From the NCBI GenBank assembly GCA_028280845.1, contig JANQKZ010000033.1:62001-126000 (forward strand): 64,000 nucleotides of DNA. The letters are read 5' to 3'. This document shows positions 26,113-35,134 of this stretch, one piece after another. A program made the position numbers and the translations under genes. The stretch is from Opitutales bacterium. GTDB lineage: Bacteria; Verrucomicrobiota; Verrucomicrobiia; Opitutales; JABSRG01. How positions within the stretch are numbered: position 1 is the stretch's first letter; each line of letters starts with the position of its first letter. The notes under the pieces are model-generated. The model saw only the letters and a list, made by a program, of their open reading frames with translations, did no database searches and was not told where the DNA came from.

Positions 26113-26736
26113 ATGAATCAGTTAATCGAGAAAACGGACGCCGAAAAACGGCTATTTGAGTCGGCCCTACAAGTGTTTGCTGCGAAAGGGCTATACGGAG
26201 CAAACACCCAAGAAATTGCTGAGGGGGCGAAGATCGCCAAAGCCTCCTTGCATTACTATTACCGGAGAAAGGAGCGGCTCTATTACGAGGCCTTCGGTTA
26301 TGCCATAAACCAGATTGCAATAGACCTGATGAAGTCCATTCACCCAGGTAAGAGTTTCGCCATTACCCTCCAAAGATTTTGTGATACTTCTATCGATTTC
26401 TATTGGGAGAAGCCGCATATTTTGAAGTTATTTGTCCAGGAATCATTAAACGGGGGTGAGGTTGCGGCCTCCCACTTGAGACGATTGGCAGAACGGAAAA
26501 TAAATCCAATTGGGTTGTTTATCAAAAACACCCAACGTGCCGTGGATAAGGGGGAAATCCAGTCCGTGGATCCTTATCAGCTTTTTATTACAACGTGGAG
26601 TGCTTGTTTATTCATCACCGTGGCTTCTCCCATTGTCACTGAGATCGTTCCGATCATGAAAAAGGAACCCCAAGAATTTATCCGTGCCCGAAAAAAACAT
26701 ATATTTCAAGTCATCTACCATGGCGTGGTGACATAG
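26113..26736 (+). CDS. TetR-family regulator 2
   Basis: A 207-residue TetR protein with the helix-turn-helix 'GANTQEIAEGAKIAKASLHY' followed by 'YYRRKERLYYEAFGYAI', and a C-terminal ligand domain with 'VDPYQLFITTWSACLFITVA'. It is the closest relative of TetR 1 in the window. It is divergent from the adaptor-RND-channel operon, the standard placement of an efflux repressor. The intergenic motif shared with the TetR 1/LpxR-like region suggests the two paralogues may recognise overlapping sites. Confidence 0.92.
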   Translation: MNQLIEKTDAEKRLFESALQVFAAKGLYGANTQEIAEGAKIAKASLHYYYRRKERLYYEAFGYAINQIAIDLMKSIHPGKSFAITLQRFCDTSIDFYWEKPHILKLFVQESLNGGEVAASHLRRLAERKINPIGLFIKNTQRAVDKGEIQSVDPYQLFITTWSACLFITVASPIVTEIVPIMKKEPQEFIRARKKHIFQVIYHGVVT

Positions 26737-26765
26737 CCCTAATTATCATTAACCCCGTACATCAC

Positions 26766-27395
26766 ATGAGAAAATCAGCCCACCGAGCTTTAATCCAGGC
26801 AGCCATCGATTTAGGCTGCCGGAACTATGGTCCCCCTACCGTCCGTGAACTGGCCGAACACGCCAAGGTCACTCCCGCAGCAATCAATTATCATTTTCGC
26901 AGTAAGGAAGCCCTTCAGCGGGAGGCTTGGATCTATTGTGTGAAACAGGTATCAGCTCCCTTGGAAGGGCTCAAGAGCGATGCATCAGCCTATACAGCAA
27001 TCTCTATGTTATGCCAACGCATCATCGGGCTTTCAAAAGACCGCCCCGAATTATTGCGATTTATCCTGAGAGAAAACCTGGATTCAGAAAGTATGGATCC
27101 CCAAATTGCTCAAGAACTTTATGGGAATCCACATTCCTCCTGGTCACAATTCGCGAAAGTCATCCGAGTTGCCATCATTCGAGGGGAGATCCGGCAAATT
27201 GATCCCTATCACCTCCTGTTATATATTTTGGGCGCAATTCTTTTTCCATTCCAAATCAGGCAAACTGCCGCTGCGGTAATTCCTCACTTCCGGGGAAACC
27301 CGGAAACCTTTTGCGATTCCCATGCACGCTTTGTCATAACTAGCGTGGAATCGATTTTGAACCCTAACTTTGCGGTAGAACCCAGTGTGTTTTGA
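26766..27395 (+). CDS. TetR-family regulator 3
   Basis: A 209-residue TetR/AcrR-type protein, 29 bases after TetR 2. The DNA-binding region reads 'TVRELAEHAKVTPAAINYHF', then 'RSKEALQREAWIYCV'. The C-terminal part carries 'QIDPYHLLLYILGAILFPF', equivalent to the VDPYQLFFTT region of the other two, so all three share an origin, although this one is the most divergent. It is probably co-transcribed with TetR 2 and with the potassium channel, whose GTG start overlaps its 3' end by 11 bases. Confidence 0.9.
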   Translation: MRKSAHRALIQAAIDLGCRNYGPPTVRELAEHAKVTPAAINYHFRSKEALQREAWIYCVKQVSAPLEGLKSDASAYTAISMLCQRIIGLSKDRPELLRFILRENLDSESMDPQIAQELYGNPHSSWSQFAKVIRVAIIRGEIRQIDPYHLLLYILGAILFPFQIRQTAAAVIPHFRGNPETFCDSHARFVITSVESILNPNFAVEPSVF

Positions 27396-27822
27396 AGAAC
27401 GGGTCGTCGTTTTCCTCTGGAGCCTGCTATGCATCGCCCTCTGTGTGACAATACACATCCGTGGGATTTTCCTGCTTTTACGGTGGTTTCCCAGATCTCT
27501 GATTCGCTCAGAGTGGGTGGTCGCTGCGGTGATCATTCTCCACATGATCGAGGCTTACCTGTTTGCCTTGGCCCATTTCGTCATAGTTGAATGGCTGAAC
27601 ATCGGGACCATCGAAGGCGATTTCTCCGGCCATTTCATGGACTATGCCTACTACTCGCTAGTGTGCTATACCTCTTTAGGCTTTGGCGACCTTACCCCCC
27701 AGGGGGGAGTGCAACTCTTAAGTGGCCTCGAGGCCCTTACCGGTCTTGTCCTCATCGCCTGGTCGGCCACTTTTCTTTTTATTCAACTCTTCGAAGAAAG
27801 GCGGAATACCCAAAACAGGTGA
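27385..27822 (+). CDS. Small potassium-channel-type membrane protein
   Basis: A 145-residue membrane protein starting at GTG 27385, overlapping TetR 3 by 11 bases. Hydrophobic segments lie at about residues 8-35 and 44-73 and at the end ('SGLEALTGLVLIAWSATFLF'). Between the last two is the pore loop 'DYAYYSLVCYTSLGFGDLTP', whose S-L-G-F-G-D corresponds to the T-x-G-Y-G-D selectivity filter of the Ion_trans_2 family. Short proteins of this type form tetrameric cation channels. Coupling to a TetR gene suggests a role in membrane-potential or envelope stress; this is inference. Confidence 0.85.
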   Translation: MCFEERVVVFLWSLLCIALCVTIHIRGIFLLLRWFPRSLIRSEWVVAAVIILHMIEAYLFALAHFVIVEWLNIGTIEGDFSGHFMDYAYYSLVCYTSLGFGDLTPQGGVQLLSGLEALTGLVLIAWSATFLFIQLFEERRNTQNR

Positions 27823-28201
27823 GGATTATTGGGACACCGGAGTGATGCGTTGGTTTATCCCATACGGAACGGTTGGTCTAGGAAGAGAAACACTTCAGGT
27901 GAGAGGGGTATCCCGTATGTTTCTTGAACAGGAGGGAACGAAGCGTTTTAGAGGAAGGTTTTCAGTCCGGCTGAAGTGGCCCCGGATAAGCTGGACCGAA
28001 TTATGACTGCTCCGATCTTGACCAGCCCGAGGCCGATGGCGAAGCCCAATGCTGTTGGCTTTCAGGGCCTAAATTAAAACAGCACATGAAGGTGGCCTGC
28101 CTTCAGGCTGCATAATATGTAAATAGGAATCCTTCGGGGTGAGAACACGCCGGCTCTATAGAACTTTTCTTTCCGCGCTCACGCATGGCTGACCCAAAAC
28201 C
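27823..28201. other. Convergent intergenic region with a small hairpin
   Basis: This 379-base gap holds no supported gene. GCCTG (28095-28099) and CAGGC (28104-28108) form a short stem in 'GGTGGCCTGCCTTCAGGCTG', similar in style to the REP-like palindromes of the window. Nothing else is evident. Confidence 0.4.
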
Positions 28202-29500
28202 CTATTCCAATCGCTGGGCAGCCACCCACTCCATAATAGTGACCGGCCTGCCATCCACCATCACCGGGGTGCCATCATAATCCAGTCGACAAAGATTGGC
28301 GTGGTGATAGATCCAGGAAAGGTGGCCGTTGTAGAGATAACCTGAGCCACCGAATAGACCCGTGACATCCACCACATGATCATAAAGGGAAAGGTGGACA
28401 TCCTTCGCCCCGGCCACCTGCAACCGTTCATAAACGGGGATCACCGTTTGTGAGGCAACTGTGGTTCGATCATCTGCGGAATGAACAAACCAGATAGACT
28501 GATCCTTTAACTTTTCCAACTGGGTATCGGTCAGATATCTAGACTGGTAAGCAAGCGCACTGATAAAAGCGGCCGCGAACGTGTCAGGATTCTCAATGAG
28601 CAGTTTCAAGCTCATGTAGCCTCCATTTGAACAACCGCCGACATAGATTCGATCAGGATCAATGTTAGGATGCTTCTCTATAAATTGATCAAACAAACCT
28701 ATGAGGGCTTTATGATAGATATCATCTTCCTGGCCTTGGGTAAGTCCTCCAGACACGCCATGCATCCATCGGGTCGAGGTTTGAGGGACCAGCACATAGG
28801 CTCCCTGAAAAATGGTCTGAATTTCGTCAGACGCATAATTCGCTGCCCGGTTAGCCATTAAGACAATAGAAGGATCGGTTCCTCCTTCGCCACCACCATG
28901 TAACCAGATGATAAGAGGAGCCCCTTCTAAGCCAACTTCAGGGACATAGGATGCGTAGGTCAGGCGTGTCCCATCCGGGTGTGTATACACGCCGGTTAAG
29001 TCAAATGCGTCCACAATGGGTCGGATCCTGCGGGTTTCATTCGTAAAGACCTTTCCGGTATGGAGCTCCCGAACCATCAGGCTGTAATCAATCCAGTAGT
29101 TCCCACGCCCCGGGTTGGTCATATACTTCATAGGAGAACTCAATGGATCGTTCGGCGACACCGCTAACACCAGGGAAACAAAAGCCCCTTCCGAAAGCGG
29201 ATGGCCATCTTCATCGGAAACATAGGCATGGAGCACCTGAAGGGTCCCCTTGGCCTCACCCGGGTTCAACTCCCGGACATCCGTTTTTCGAGTCACCTCC
29301 ACCCGGTAGTTTCCCCGGTCCACCGAGTCTACCGTTTCGTCCATCGGAAGGATCACTTTGTTCGCCCCGGGTCCCCAATCGAAACCTGTCACCACGAGCG
29401 TATACGAATGGGTGTATTCCTTTGCGGTTAGACCGCCGAAAGCCAGGGGAAGCCATAACAGAGTCATGGACCAGAGGGGGAGTTTTTTCCACATAGCCAC
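28202..29500 (-). CDS. Exported carboxylesterase-like alpha/beta-hydrolase
   Basis: A 432-residue protein with signal peptide (WSMTLLWLPLAFGGLTA). Residues 30-165 form a beta-rich N-terminal domain. The hydrolase domain has the oxyanion motif H201-G-G-G-E-G-G, nucleophile 'GGCS291NGGYMS', an acid near D343/D344 ('HSADDRTT') and a candidate histidine in 'YNGHLSW'. This layout resembles PHB-depolymerase-like and prolyl-oligopeptidase-type esterases acting on acetylated or feruloylated polysaccharides. The start is ATG at 29500 or 29494. It is divergent from the secreted unknown protein at 29613. Confidence 0.87.
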   Translation of the reverse strand: MAMWKKLPLWSMTLLWLPLAFGGLTAKEYTHSYTLVVTGFDWGPGANKVILPMDETVDSVDRGNYRVEVTRKTDVRELNPGEAKGTLQVLHAYVSDEDGHPLSEGAFVSLVLAVSPNDPLSSPMKYMTNPGRGNYWIDYSLMVRELHTGKVFTNETRRIRPIVDAFDLTGVYTHPDGTRLTYASYVPEVGLEGAPLIIWLHGGGEGGTDPSIVLMANRAANYASDEIQTIFQGAYVLVPQTSTRWMHGVSGGLTQGQEDDIYHKALIGLFDQFIEKHPNIDPDRIYVGGCSNGGYMSLKLLIENPDTFAAAFISALAYQSRYLTDTQLEKLKDQSIWFVHSADDRTTVASQTVIPVYERLQVAGAKDVHLSLYDHVVDVTGLFGGSGYLYNGHLSWIYHHANLCRLDYDGTPVMVDGRPVTIMEWVAAQRLE

Positions 29501-29612
29501 AGGATATAGCGCCCGGCCGGATCGCTGCGAGATCGAATCTGATCAGACCGCCGGTAGTTCATTTTTTCATTTTCATCCCAAAGGGCCTCAGTAAATTCGA
29601 GGTATACCGCTT

Positions 29613-30977
29613 ATGCTTCTTGCCAAAAGAGTTTTAGTCAGCTGTCCCCTTCTGTTCGCAGCCCTGTTTTCGCAGTCAAATGACGAAGGTATTTATGACG
29701 GGGAAATCGACCTCGAAGCCTTCGAAGTCATCGTCAATGCAATCGATGTCATCGACGGATTTACAGGTGATGAATATATCGGAGATCACCCCGTGGTCTG
29801 GCAGTTTGTCGATACCTTTCGCGAGTATTTGATGACCTACCACAAAAAGCTGCTGCAGGATGAAATTGCTCACATGAATTTTCGATGGGAGACCGGAGTT
29901 AAAGCGGAACAGACTATGATTGCCCTGCTCGATTCCTTCGACATGGAAGGCTTCCAGGTAAACAAGGAACAATGGCTGGTCCGGGAAGATGCCATCACGC
30001 GCAGACTGATCACCAAACCCTTCTTTAAAATTGAAGCCCTGGTCGTCTGGGATCTGGAACGGTTGGATCGCATGCGACCTATCATGCCGGATACTCAGTA
30101 CGCCAAGGACATCCACTACAACGAGGAGCTGGGAAAATGGGAACGCCGCGTCACGACCAGGTGGAAAGTGAGTTACTGGCATCCTAACGATACGGATAAT
30201 GGAGGGTGGCAGGCCAATATCCTAAAGCAACAGGGCTTAAATCTAGATACCAACCGGGGCTTCCATCTCATCGAGAATGGACTCACTCACAAAGTCCACC
30301 CCGGAGCCTTTTACGATGTCAAACTCACCTACCCCATCTTCTTTTCTTACCGCGAGCCGGTGGAAGAGCAGGTCAAATATCTGAACGAAACCTACATCAC
30401 CAACCTCTACCATATATATGATCCCTACAGCTGGATTGCCCACCGGGAAACCCGGTTCCGGGGCGGGTTCGCCCAGGATGTTTATCGGCATGTCGAAGAC
30501 GAGCGCCTCAAGCTGAACGATCGCGAGTGGTTTGACCGGGTGTTTGCCAACCTGCTGAACGACGCCGTCACCATGGAATTTCTCGGTTATAATGAAGTCT
30601 ACGATCTTCACGCATGGTATACCTATCGCAACTTCCAGAATGTCCTCGGCGAAGGCCTGGACCTCCTTAACTGGAAAAAAGGAGAAAAACGCGAGGTAGA
30701 GCCCAGGGAGATCAATACGGGGATCTGGATCAATTTTAACCATCCGGGAGGCGCCCGTTGGATCGTCCTCGACGCCTACATGCGTCATACTGATCGCTTC
30801 CTGGCGGCCATACGCAACCGGCTCTTGAACCTGGAATCCCGAAGCTCTGGGAAACAATTGATCACAGAAGCCATTGAGGAGGTCACGGGAATGCCCTTCG
30901 ACAAATACTATCCCCTCGCTAAAAAAGCCCAGGAGGGCATGATCGCCCAGTTCCGCGACCGCGCCATCCGGAATTAG
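29613..30977 (+). CDS. Exported protein of unknown function
   Basis: A 454-residue protein with a signal peptide (LAKRVLVSCPLLFAALFS). The mature N-terminus is acidic ('DGEIDLEAFEVIVNAIDVID'). The remainder is rich in aromatic and charged residues ('QFVDTFREYLMTYHKKLLQD', 'NLYHIYDPYSWIAHRETRFR') and predicted mostly helical. No catalytic motif is obvious. GAGG precedes the ATG by about ten bases. I recall similar sequences as conserved unknowns in Opitutales but cannot name a family. The 3' end shares a 21-bp repeat with the following intergenic region. It precedes a sulfatase on the same strand. Confidence 0.8.
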   Translation: MLLAKRVLVSCPLLFAALFSQSNDEGIYDGEIDLEAFEVIVNAIDVIDGFTGDEYIGDHPVVWQFVDTFREYLMTYHKKLLQDEIAHMNFRWETGVKAEQTMIALLDSFDMEGFQVNKEQWLVREDAITRRLITKPFFKIEALVVWDLERLDRMRPIMPDTQYAKDIHYNEELGKWERRVTTRWKVSYWHPNDTDNGGWQANILKQQGLNLDTNRGFHLIENGLTHKVHPGAFYDVKLTYPIFFSYREPVEEQVKYLNETYITNLYHIYDPYSWIAHRETRFRGGFAQDVYRHVEDERLKLNDREWFDRVFANLLNDAVTMEFLGYNEVYDLHAWYTYRNFQNVLGEGLDLLNWKKGEKREVEPREINTGIWINFNHPGGARWIVLDAYMRHTDRFLAAIRNRLLNLESRSSGKQLITEAIEEVTGMPFDKYYPLAKKAQEGMIAQFRDRAIRN

Positions 30978-31005
30978 CTCAGTTGAGGTCACGGGAATGC
31001 CCTTC
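30879..31005. repeat. 21-bp direct repeat at a gene's 3' end
   Basis: The 21 bases at 30879-30899, within the end of the secreted unknown gene (beginning GAGGTCACGG), recur identically at 30985-31005 just after its stop codon. The copies are 106 bases apart. This suggests a local duplication or a trace of recombination at the 3' end. Confidence 0.7.
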
Positions 31006-31111
31006 CTCAGGCACGAGACCCCAAACACTACCCCCCTCCTGACGAAATTTGGCGGTTTTTCGCCGGTTCCTCTCATGTCATCTCATGACTTACCCTGTTA
31101 TGATAAATCGT

Positions 31112-32704
31112 ATGCCCCGTTTACCTTCCCCTTTGCTGGCTTTGGTTTTTCTCTGCTTAGCTACTGGCCTCTTTGCTGAGTCCAAGAGACCAAACATCAT
31201 CTTTTTCATCGCGGATGACATGTATCCCGAGATGTTTAACTGCCTCCCGGAGGGCCGCGGGAAAAACCTGACACCCAACCTCGACAAACTGGCAACCGAG
31301 GGGACCATCATGTTGAAGCAGTATGTCGTGTCCCCCGTTTGTACCCCAAGCCGTTACAACTGCCTTACCGGGAACTATGCCAGTCGAGCCCGGAATCCGG
31401 AGTTCTTGAGGAAAACGGAGGAGGAAGAGAATCAAACCGTCATTCAATGGAATTCTTTCATCACGAAGGAGGACAAGATCCTTTCCCATTACCTGAAGGA
31501 CCTTGGATACACCACCGGCTTCGTCGGGAAAAACCATGTGATCGAGGCCCAGGGGATCCGGCAACCAAAAGACTTTCAGGCCAGCGCCAAGGACCCCGCG
31601 ATGGCCAGGCTGGTCGCGGACAACTATCGCAGGGCCCGTCAGGCTGTCCTCGATTGCGGGTTCGATTACGCCGAGGCCATTTATCACAATAATCCCAACT
31701 TCATTGGCCTGGCCGAATTGGCCGTGCAAAACAACGACTGGATCGCGGAGAAAGGAATCGACTTTATCGACCAGAACCACGACCAGCCGTTCTTTCTCTA
31801 CTTCGCCACCACCATTCCCCATGGGCCTACGGAGCCCCCGCGCTCCTGGAAAGCAGACCCCAGGGTGACCGCCGCCGGTTACCTCGATTCAGCTCCGGAG
31901 GTGTGGCCGGTCCGGGACTCCCTCCGACGCCGCATCCAGATGGCGGGTCTCGAAAACGCGAATAACAAAGAACTCGTCCTCTGGCTTGATGACTCCATCG
32001 GCGCCCTCCTCTCCGCCCTCCAAAGACACGACATTCTGGACAACACCATCATCTTTTTCTTCAACGATCACGGCCAGCACGCCAAGGGCACCTTGTTCCA
32101 AGGCGGAGTCCACAACCCGAGTATAGTTTGGAAAAAAGGAGGCTTTCCCGTGGGTAACCTCTGCCAGGTCCCCGTCTCCAATGTCGACTTTGCCCCTACC
32201 ATTCTTGAAATGGTCGGCTTGCCCAACATGGACAGCCATTTCGACGGCAACAGCTTCAAAGCCGTCTTGGACGAGACCTCGGAAGCCAGCCGGGAATCGA
32301 TGTATTTCGAACTGGGCTACGCCCGTGCCGTCATCAAGGGCGATTATAAATACTACGCGGTGCGCTACCCGGAGTATGCCGAGAACTGGACCTTGGCGGA
32401 GCGCAAGGCGGTCCTCGAGGCCTACAACGAACAGCGTCGCTTCCGCAACATGGGCACTTACACCGAGGATCCCACCATGCCTTTCGGCCAGTTGGAATTG
32501 GTCCCCGGTGGCGGTGGAGCTGAACAAGCGGCCTATGGAACCAACCCGGCCTACTTCGATCCGGACAAGCTGTTCAACCTCACTCAGGACCCCAGGGAAC
32601 AAATCAACCTGGCCAACGATCCTCGCTACCAGGAAGTTCTCGTCGATATGAAAGAGGAGTTGAAACAATACATCGAAGCCCTCCCCGGGGAGTTTGATAT
32701 TTGA
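31112..32704 (+). CDS. Exported sulfatase
   Basis: The start at ATG 31112 (MPRLPSPLLALVFLCLATGL) gives 530 residues with a clean signal peptide; in-frame ATGs at 31085 and 31100 are alternatives. The core starts 'SKRPNIIFFIADDMYPEMFN' with the metal Asp pair. The formylglycine motif is C77-T-P-S-R81, GKNH lies near residue 150, and the second metal motif is 'FFFNDHGQHAKG'. The C-terminal 'LFNLTQDPREQINLANDP' is the typical sulfatase end. It belongs to the sulfatases that act on glycans in the periplasm. The substrate is not predictable by eye. Confidence 0.93.
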   Translation: MPRLPSPLLALVFLCLATGLFAESKRPNIIFFIADDMYPEMFNCLPEGRGKNLTPNLDKLATEGTIMLKQYVVSPVCTPSRYNCLTGNYASRARNPEFLRKTEEEENQTVIQWNSFITKEDKILSHYLKDLGYTTGFVGKNHVIEAQGIRQPKDFQASAKDPAMARLVADNYRRARQAVLDCGFDYAEAIYHNNPNFIGLAELAVQNNDWIAEKGIDFIDQNHDQPFFLYFATTIPHGPTEPPRSWKADPRVTAAGYLDSAPEVWPVRDSLRRRIQMAGLENANNKELVLWLDDSIGALLSALQRHDILDNTIIFFFNDHGQHAKGTLFQGGVHNPSIVWKKGGFPVGNLCQVPVSNVDFAPTILEMVGLPNMDSHFDGNSFKAVLDETSEASRESMYFELGYARAVIKGDYKYYAVRYPEYAENWTLAERKAVLEAYNEQRRFRNMGTYTEDPTMPFGQLELVPGGGGAEQAAYGTNPAYFDPDKLFNLTQDPREQINLANDPRYQEVLVDMKEELKQYIEALPGEFDI

Positions 32705-32919
32705 AGTCGGTGGGCCCGGCCTGGGTCATAACTCCAAGGCAGGGAGATTTAGCATCCAGCGAAGGCCACGGGCGGACCCGGATGGTATCGGATATTCCTC
32801 TCAAAGGAAACCCCCACAAAGACTTGGTGTCATGGTTCGGAGCCAACATCCACCAACACTCATCGGTGAGTTTCAGATGAAAATCGCTAACGAGCAGTTG
32901 CTTTTCCTTTCAACCCTGT

Positions 32920-34104
32920 ATGCTGACCCACATGACCTTTTTGCGCAAAACACTCATCACCCTGCTCCCCCTCTTCTTTACCCCCGCTGTATGGGCCACT
33001 CATGTATCGGAAGGTAAGGTCCCCGAAGAAACCGGCCTCCAGGTAAAAGTCATTGCGGATGAACTGTTCCTTCCATGGGCAATCGACTGGCTGCCAGACG
33101 GCAACGCGATCTTAACCGAAAAGCGGGGGACGCTTCGCCTGCTGAGGGATGGTCAGCTTTCGGGGCCCTTTGATTTCCCCGTGGAAGTCACCTCGGGCGG
33201 ATCCGGGGGCATAACCCGTGGTCAAGGAGGGCTGATGGACGTAGCCGTCTGCCCCAACTACAGGCGCACCGGGTGGATCTATTTCTCTTTTTCTAGTGGC
33301 GATTCCAAAGCCAATCGCACTGAGCTGGCCCGCGCCCGCCTGGAAGGAGAACAACTTGTCGACTTTGAACCGCTGTGGCGCAACCCCGATGACAAAAGAT
33401 CAGGGCAGCACTTTGGCTCCCGCATCCTCTTTTTGCCGGACAACACCTTGTTACTCAGCATTGGCGACGGTGGAAACCCACCCGTTTCCTTGGACGGAGA
33501 TGATATTCGCAAACAAGCCCAAAACCCTGGCACCGCCTTTGGAAAGGTCTTTCGCCTGAATCCCGATGGTTCTATTCCCGGGGACAACCCAAGCTTCCAG
33601 GGATCAGCCATCCCCGGCCTTTGGACCTACGGGCACCGAAATATCCAGGGTATTCATCGCGACCCCGAAACGGGCGATATCTGGGCCAACGAACATGGCG
33701 CGTTTAGAGGTGACGAGCTTAACCTGCTTCAGCCAGGCCAAAATTTCGGTTGGCCAGCCGCAACCTATTCGCGGAATTACGGCACGCGCTCAAAAATCTC
33801 CAGAGTGACCGAATTGGAAGGCACAATCGATCCCCAGTTAGTCTGGATGTCCACCCACGCTCCCTCGGGTCTGCGGGTCTACCGCGGTACGGAATTCCCT
33901 GAATGGAATGGAGCCATCCTCTCGGGGGGCCTCATCACCAGGGACGTCCGCGTGATCCAACACGCCCACCACCCCGACAAGATCAAGGAGAGCAGCATTC
34001 CCATCGGAAAACGCGTCCGTGACGTGCGTCTCGGCCCCGACGGCGGTCTCTACGTCCTGACCGACTCCCAAAGCGGTCAGCTCCTTCGCATCCTCCCCAA
34101 GTAA
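32920..34104 (+). CDS. PQQ-dependent aldose sugar dehydrogenase-like protein
   Basis: A 394-residue exported beta-propeller ('MTFLRKTLITLLPLFFTPAV' signal; ATG 32920 or 32932). Blocks typical of the soluble aldose dehydrogenase/GDH-B family are visible: 'LPWAIDWLPDGNAILTEKRG', 'GQGGLMDVAVCPNYRRTGWI', 'LLSIGDGGNPP', 'GLWTYGHRNIQGIHRDPETG' and 'WANEHGAFRGDELNLL'. Such enzymes oxidise aldoses to lactones in the periplasm using PQQ. No PQQ biosynthesis genes are in the window. It stands between the sulfatase and the REP-like element. Confidence 0.9.
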   Translation: MLTHMTFLRKTLITLLPLFFTPAVWATHVSEGKVPEETGLQVKVIADELFLPWAIDWLPDGNAILTEKRGTLRLLRDGQLSGPFDFPVEVTSGGSGGITRGQGGLMDVAVCPNYRRTGWIYFSFSSGDSKANRTELARARLEGEQLVDFEPLWRNPDDKRSGQHFGSRILFLPDNTLLLSIGDGGNPPVSLDGDDIRKQAQNPGTAFGKVFRLNPDGSIPGDNPSFQGSAIPGLWTYGHRNIQGIHRDPETGDIWANEHGAFRGDELNLLQPGQNFGWPAATYSRNYGTRSKISRVTELEGTIDPQLVWMSTHAPSGLRVYRGTEFPEWNGAILSGGLITRDVRVIQHAHHPDKIKESSIPIGKRVRDVRLGPDGGLYVLTDSQSGQLLRILPK

Positions 34105-34112
34105 TCATTATC

Positions 34113-34207
34113 GTAGGGCCCCCTGCTTGCAGGGTGGCCGAGAGGAGATTAATGGCCTGGTTTCGGAGGTGGGCAGGGGTTAGCCCGTTGCTAGCAACGG
34201 GCCCTAC
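34113..34207. repeat. REP-like double-hairpin element
   Basis: Outer arms GTAGGGCCC (34113-34121) and GGGCCCTAC (34199-34207) are perfect inverted copies. They enclose two perfect hairpins: CCCTGC-TT-GCAGGG (34121-34134) and CCCGTTGC-TA-GCAACGGG (34184-34201). The paired-palindrome layout in an intergenic region resembles REP/BIME elements mobilised by RAYT transposases; no such transposase is in the window. Confidence 0.75.
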
Positions 34208-34307
34208 CTGAGCAATCCTCCCAGCCTCCCGCTCCGTTAAACTATTCGATTGCCCCCTGTTCTCATGGGGGACATGCTCACCCTGCTTACCTAATCAGGA
34301 TACTGTT

Positions 34308-34625
34308 ATGATTCTATCGAATACGGAAAACATACCGGGTCGCCAGATCCAGGAACACTATGGGCTGGTCTCCGGCAATACCGTCCGCGCGAAGAATGTG
34401 GGGCGTGATATTGCCGCAGGTTTCAAAAACCTCGTGGGAGGAGAATTGAAAGGATATACGGAGTTGCTCGAAGATGCTCGTAAGGAATCGACCAATCGTA
34501 TGATTGAACAGGCCGAAGCCCTCGGGGCGAACGCTATTGTCAATATCCGTTTTTCCACATCCGCTGTCGCCCAGGGGGCGGCCGAATTATATGTGTATGG
34601 AACCGCCGTCAAAGTGGGTCTGTAA
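34308..34625 (+). CDS. ybjQ: YbjQ-family protein (UPF0145)
   Basis: A 105-residue protein reading 'GLVSGNTVRAKNVGRDIAAG' and 'TEARK'-like helices, then 'EALGANAIVNIRFSTSAVAQ' and 'ELYVYGTAVKV', which is the YbjQ fold throughout. Members form pentamers of unknown role, sometimes annotated as heavy-metal-binding. It has no signal peptide. It lies three bases before a second YbjQ-like gene with a membrane helix and then an M48 protease, forming a compact three-gene unit. Confidence 0.9.
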   Translation: MILSNTENIPGRQIQEHYGLVSGNTVRAKNVGRDIAAGFKNLVGGELKGYTELLEDARKESTNRMIEQAEALGANAIVNIRFSTSAVAQGAAELYVYGTAVKVGL

Positions 34626-34628
34626 GCC

Positions 34629-35114
34629 ATGGAACCAGAAGATGTCATTGGTTTAGTCTTCGCGGCCCTGATTTACGGGATCCCCGTGTTCCTCGCCGTC
34701 ATGGGCTTTGTCGTTGGCGGAATGTTGGAAAGCGCTCACTTCAAGTCCATAAAGGCACGAGAGGCAGGATTATCCCACTACCCGGCGGTCCCTACCCCGA
34801 GCCTGGACCCAGGCCGTTCGGTCGCCCACACCGAGCTGGTCGCCGCTTCGGTTGTGGTGTCCCTGGATTATTTTAAACGAATCCTCGCCAGCTTCCGAAA
34901 CATCTTTGGAGGCCGTGTCCGGTCCTACGAGTCCCTGCTCGATCGGGCCAAACGCGAAGCGATCCTCCGCTTGAAAGAGCAGTCTCCGGAAGCCCACATC
35001 ATAGTGAACCTCCGGGTGAATACTTCCCAGATCAGCTCGACTCAGGGGCGCAAGAAAGGCCTCGGGGCCGTGGAGGTCCTTGCCGCGGGAACTGCGGTCC
35101 AGTATCGGAGCTAG
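34629..35114 (+). CDS. Membrane-anchored YbjQ-like protein
   Basis: A 161-residue protein with one N-terminal membrane helix ('VIGLVFAALIYGIPVFLAVM') and a cytoplasmic YbjQ-like domain: 'VAASVVVSLDYFKRILASFR', 'LLDRAKREAILRLKEQS' and 'EVLAAGTAVQYRS'. It is a diverged paralogue of the preceding soluble YbjQ protein and probably oligomerises with it at the membrane. The gap to the preceding gene is three bases and to the M48 gene 20 bases. Confidence 0.82.
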   Translation: MEPEDVIGLVFAALIYGIPVFLAVMGFVVGGMLESAHFKSIKAREAGLSHYPAVPTPSLDPGRSVAHTELVAASVVVSLDYFKRILASFRNIFGGRVRSYESLLDRAKREAILRLKEQSPEAHIIVNLRVNTSQISSTQGRKKGLGAVEVLAAGTAVQYRS

Positions 35115-35134
35115 CTAACCTCTTATCCAGGCAG

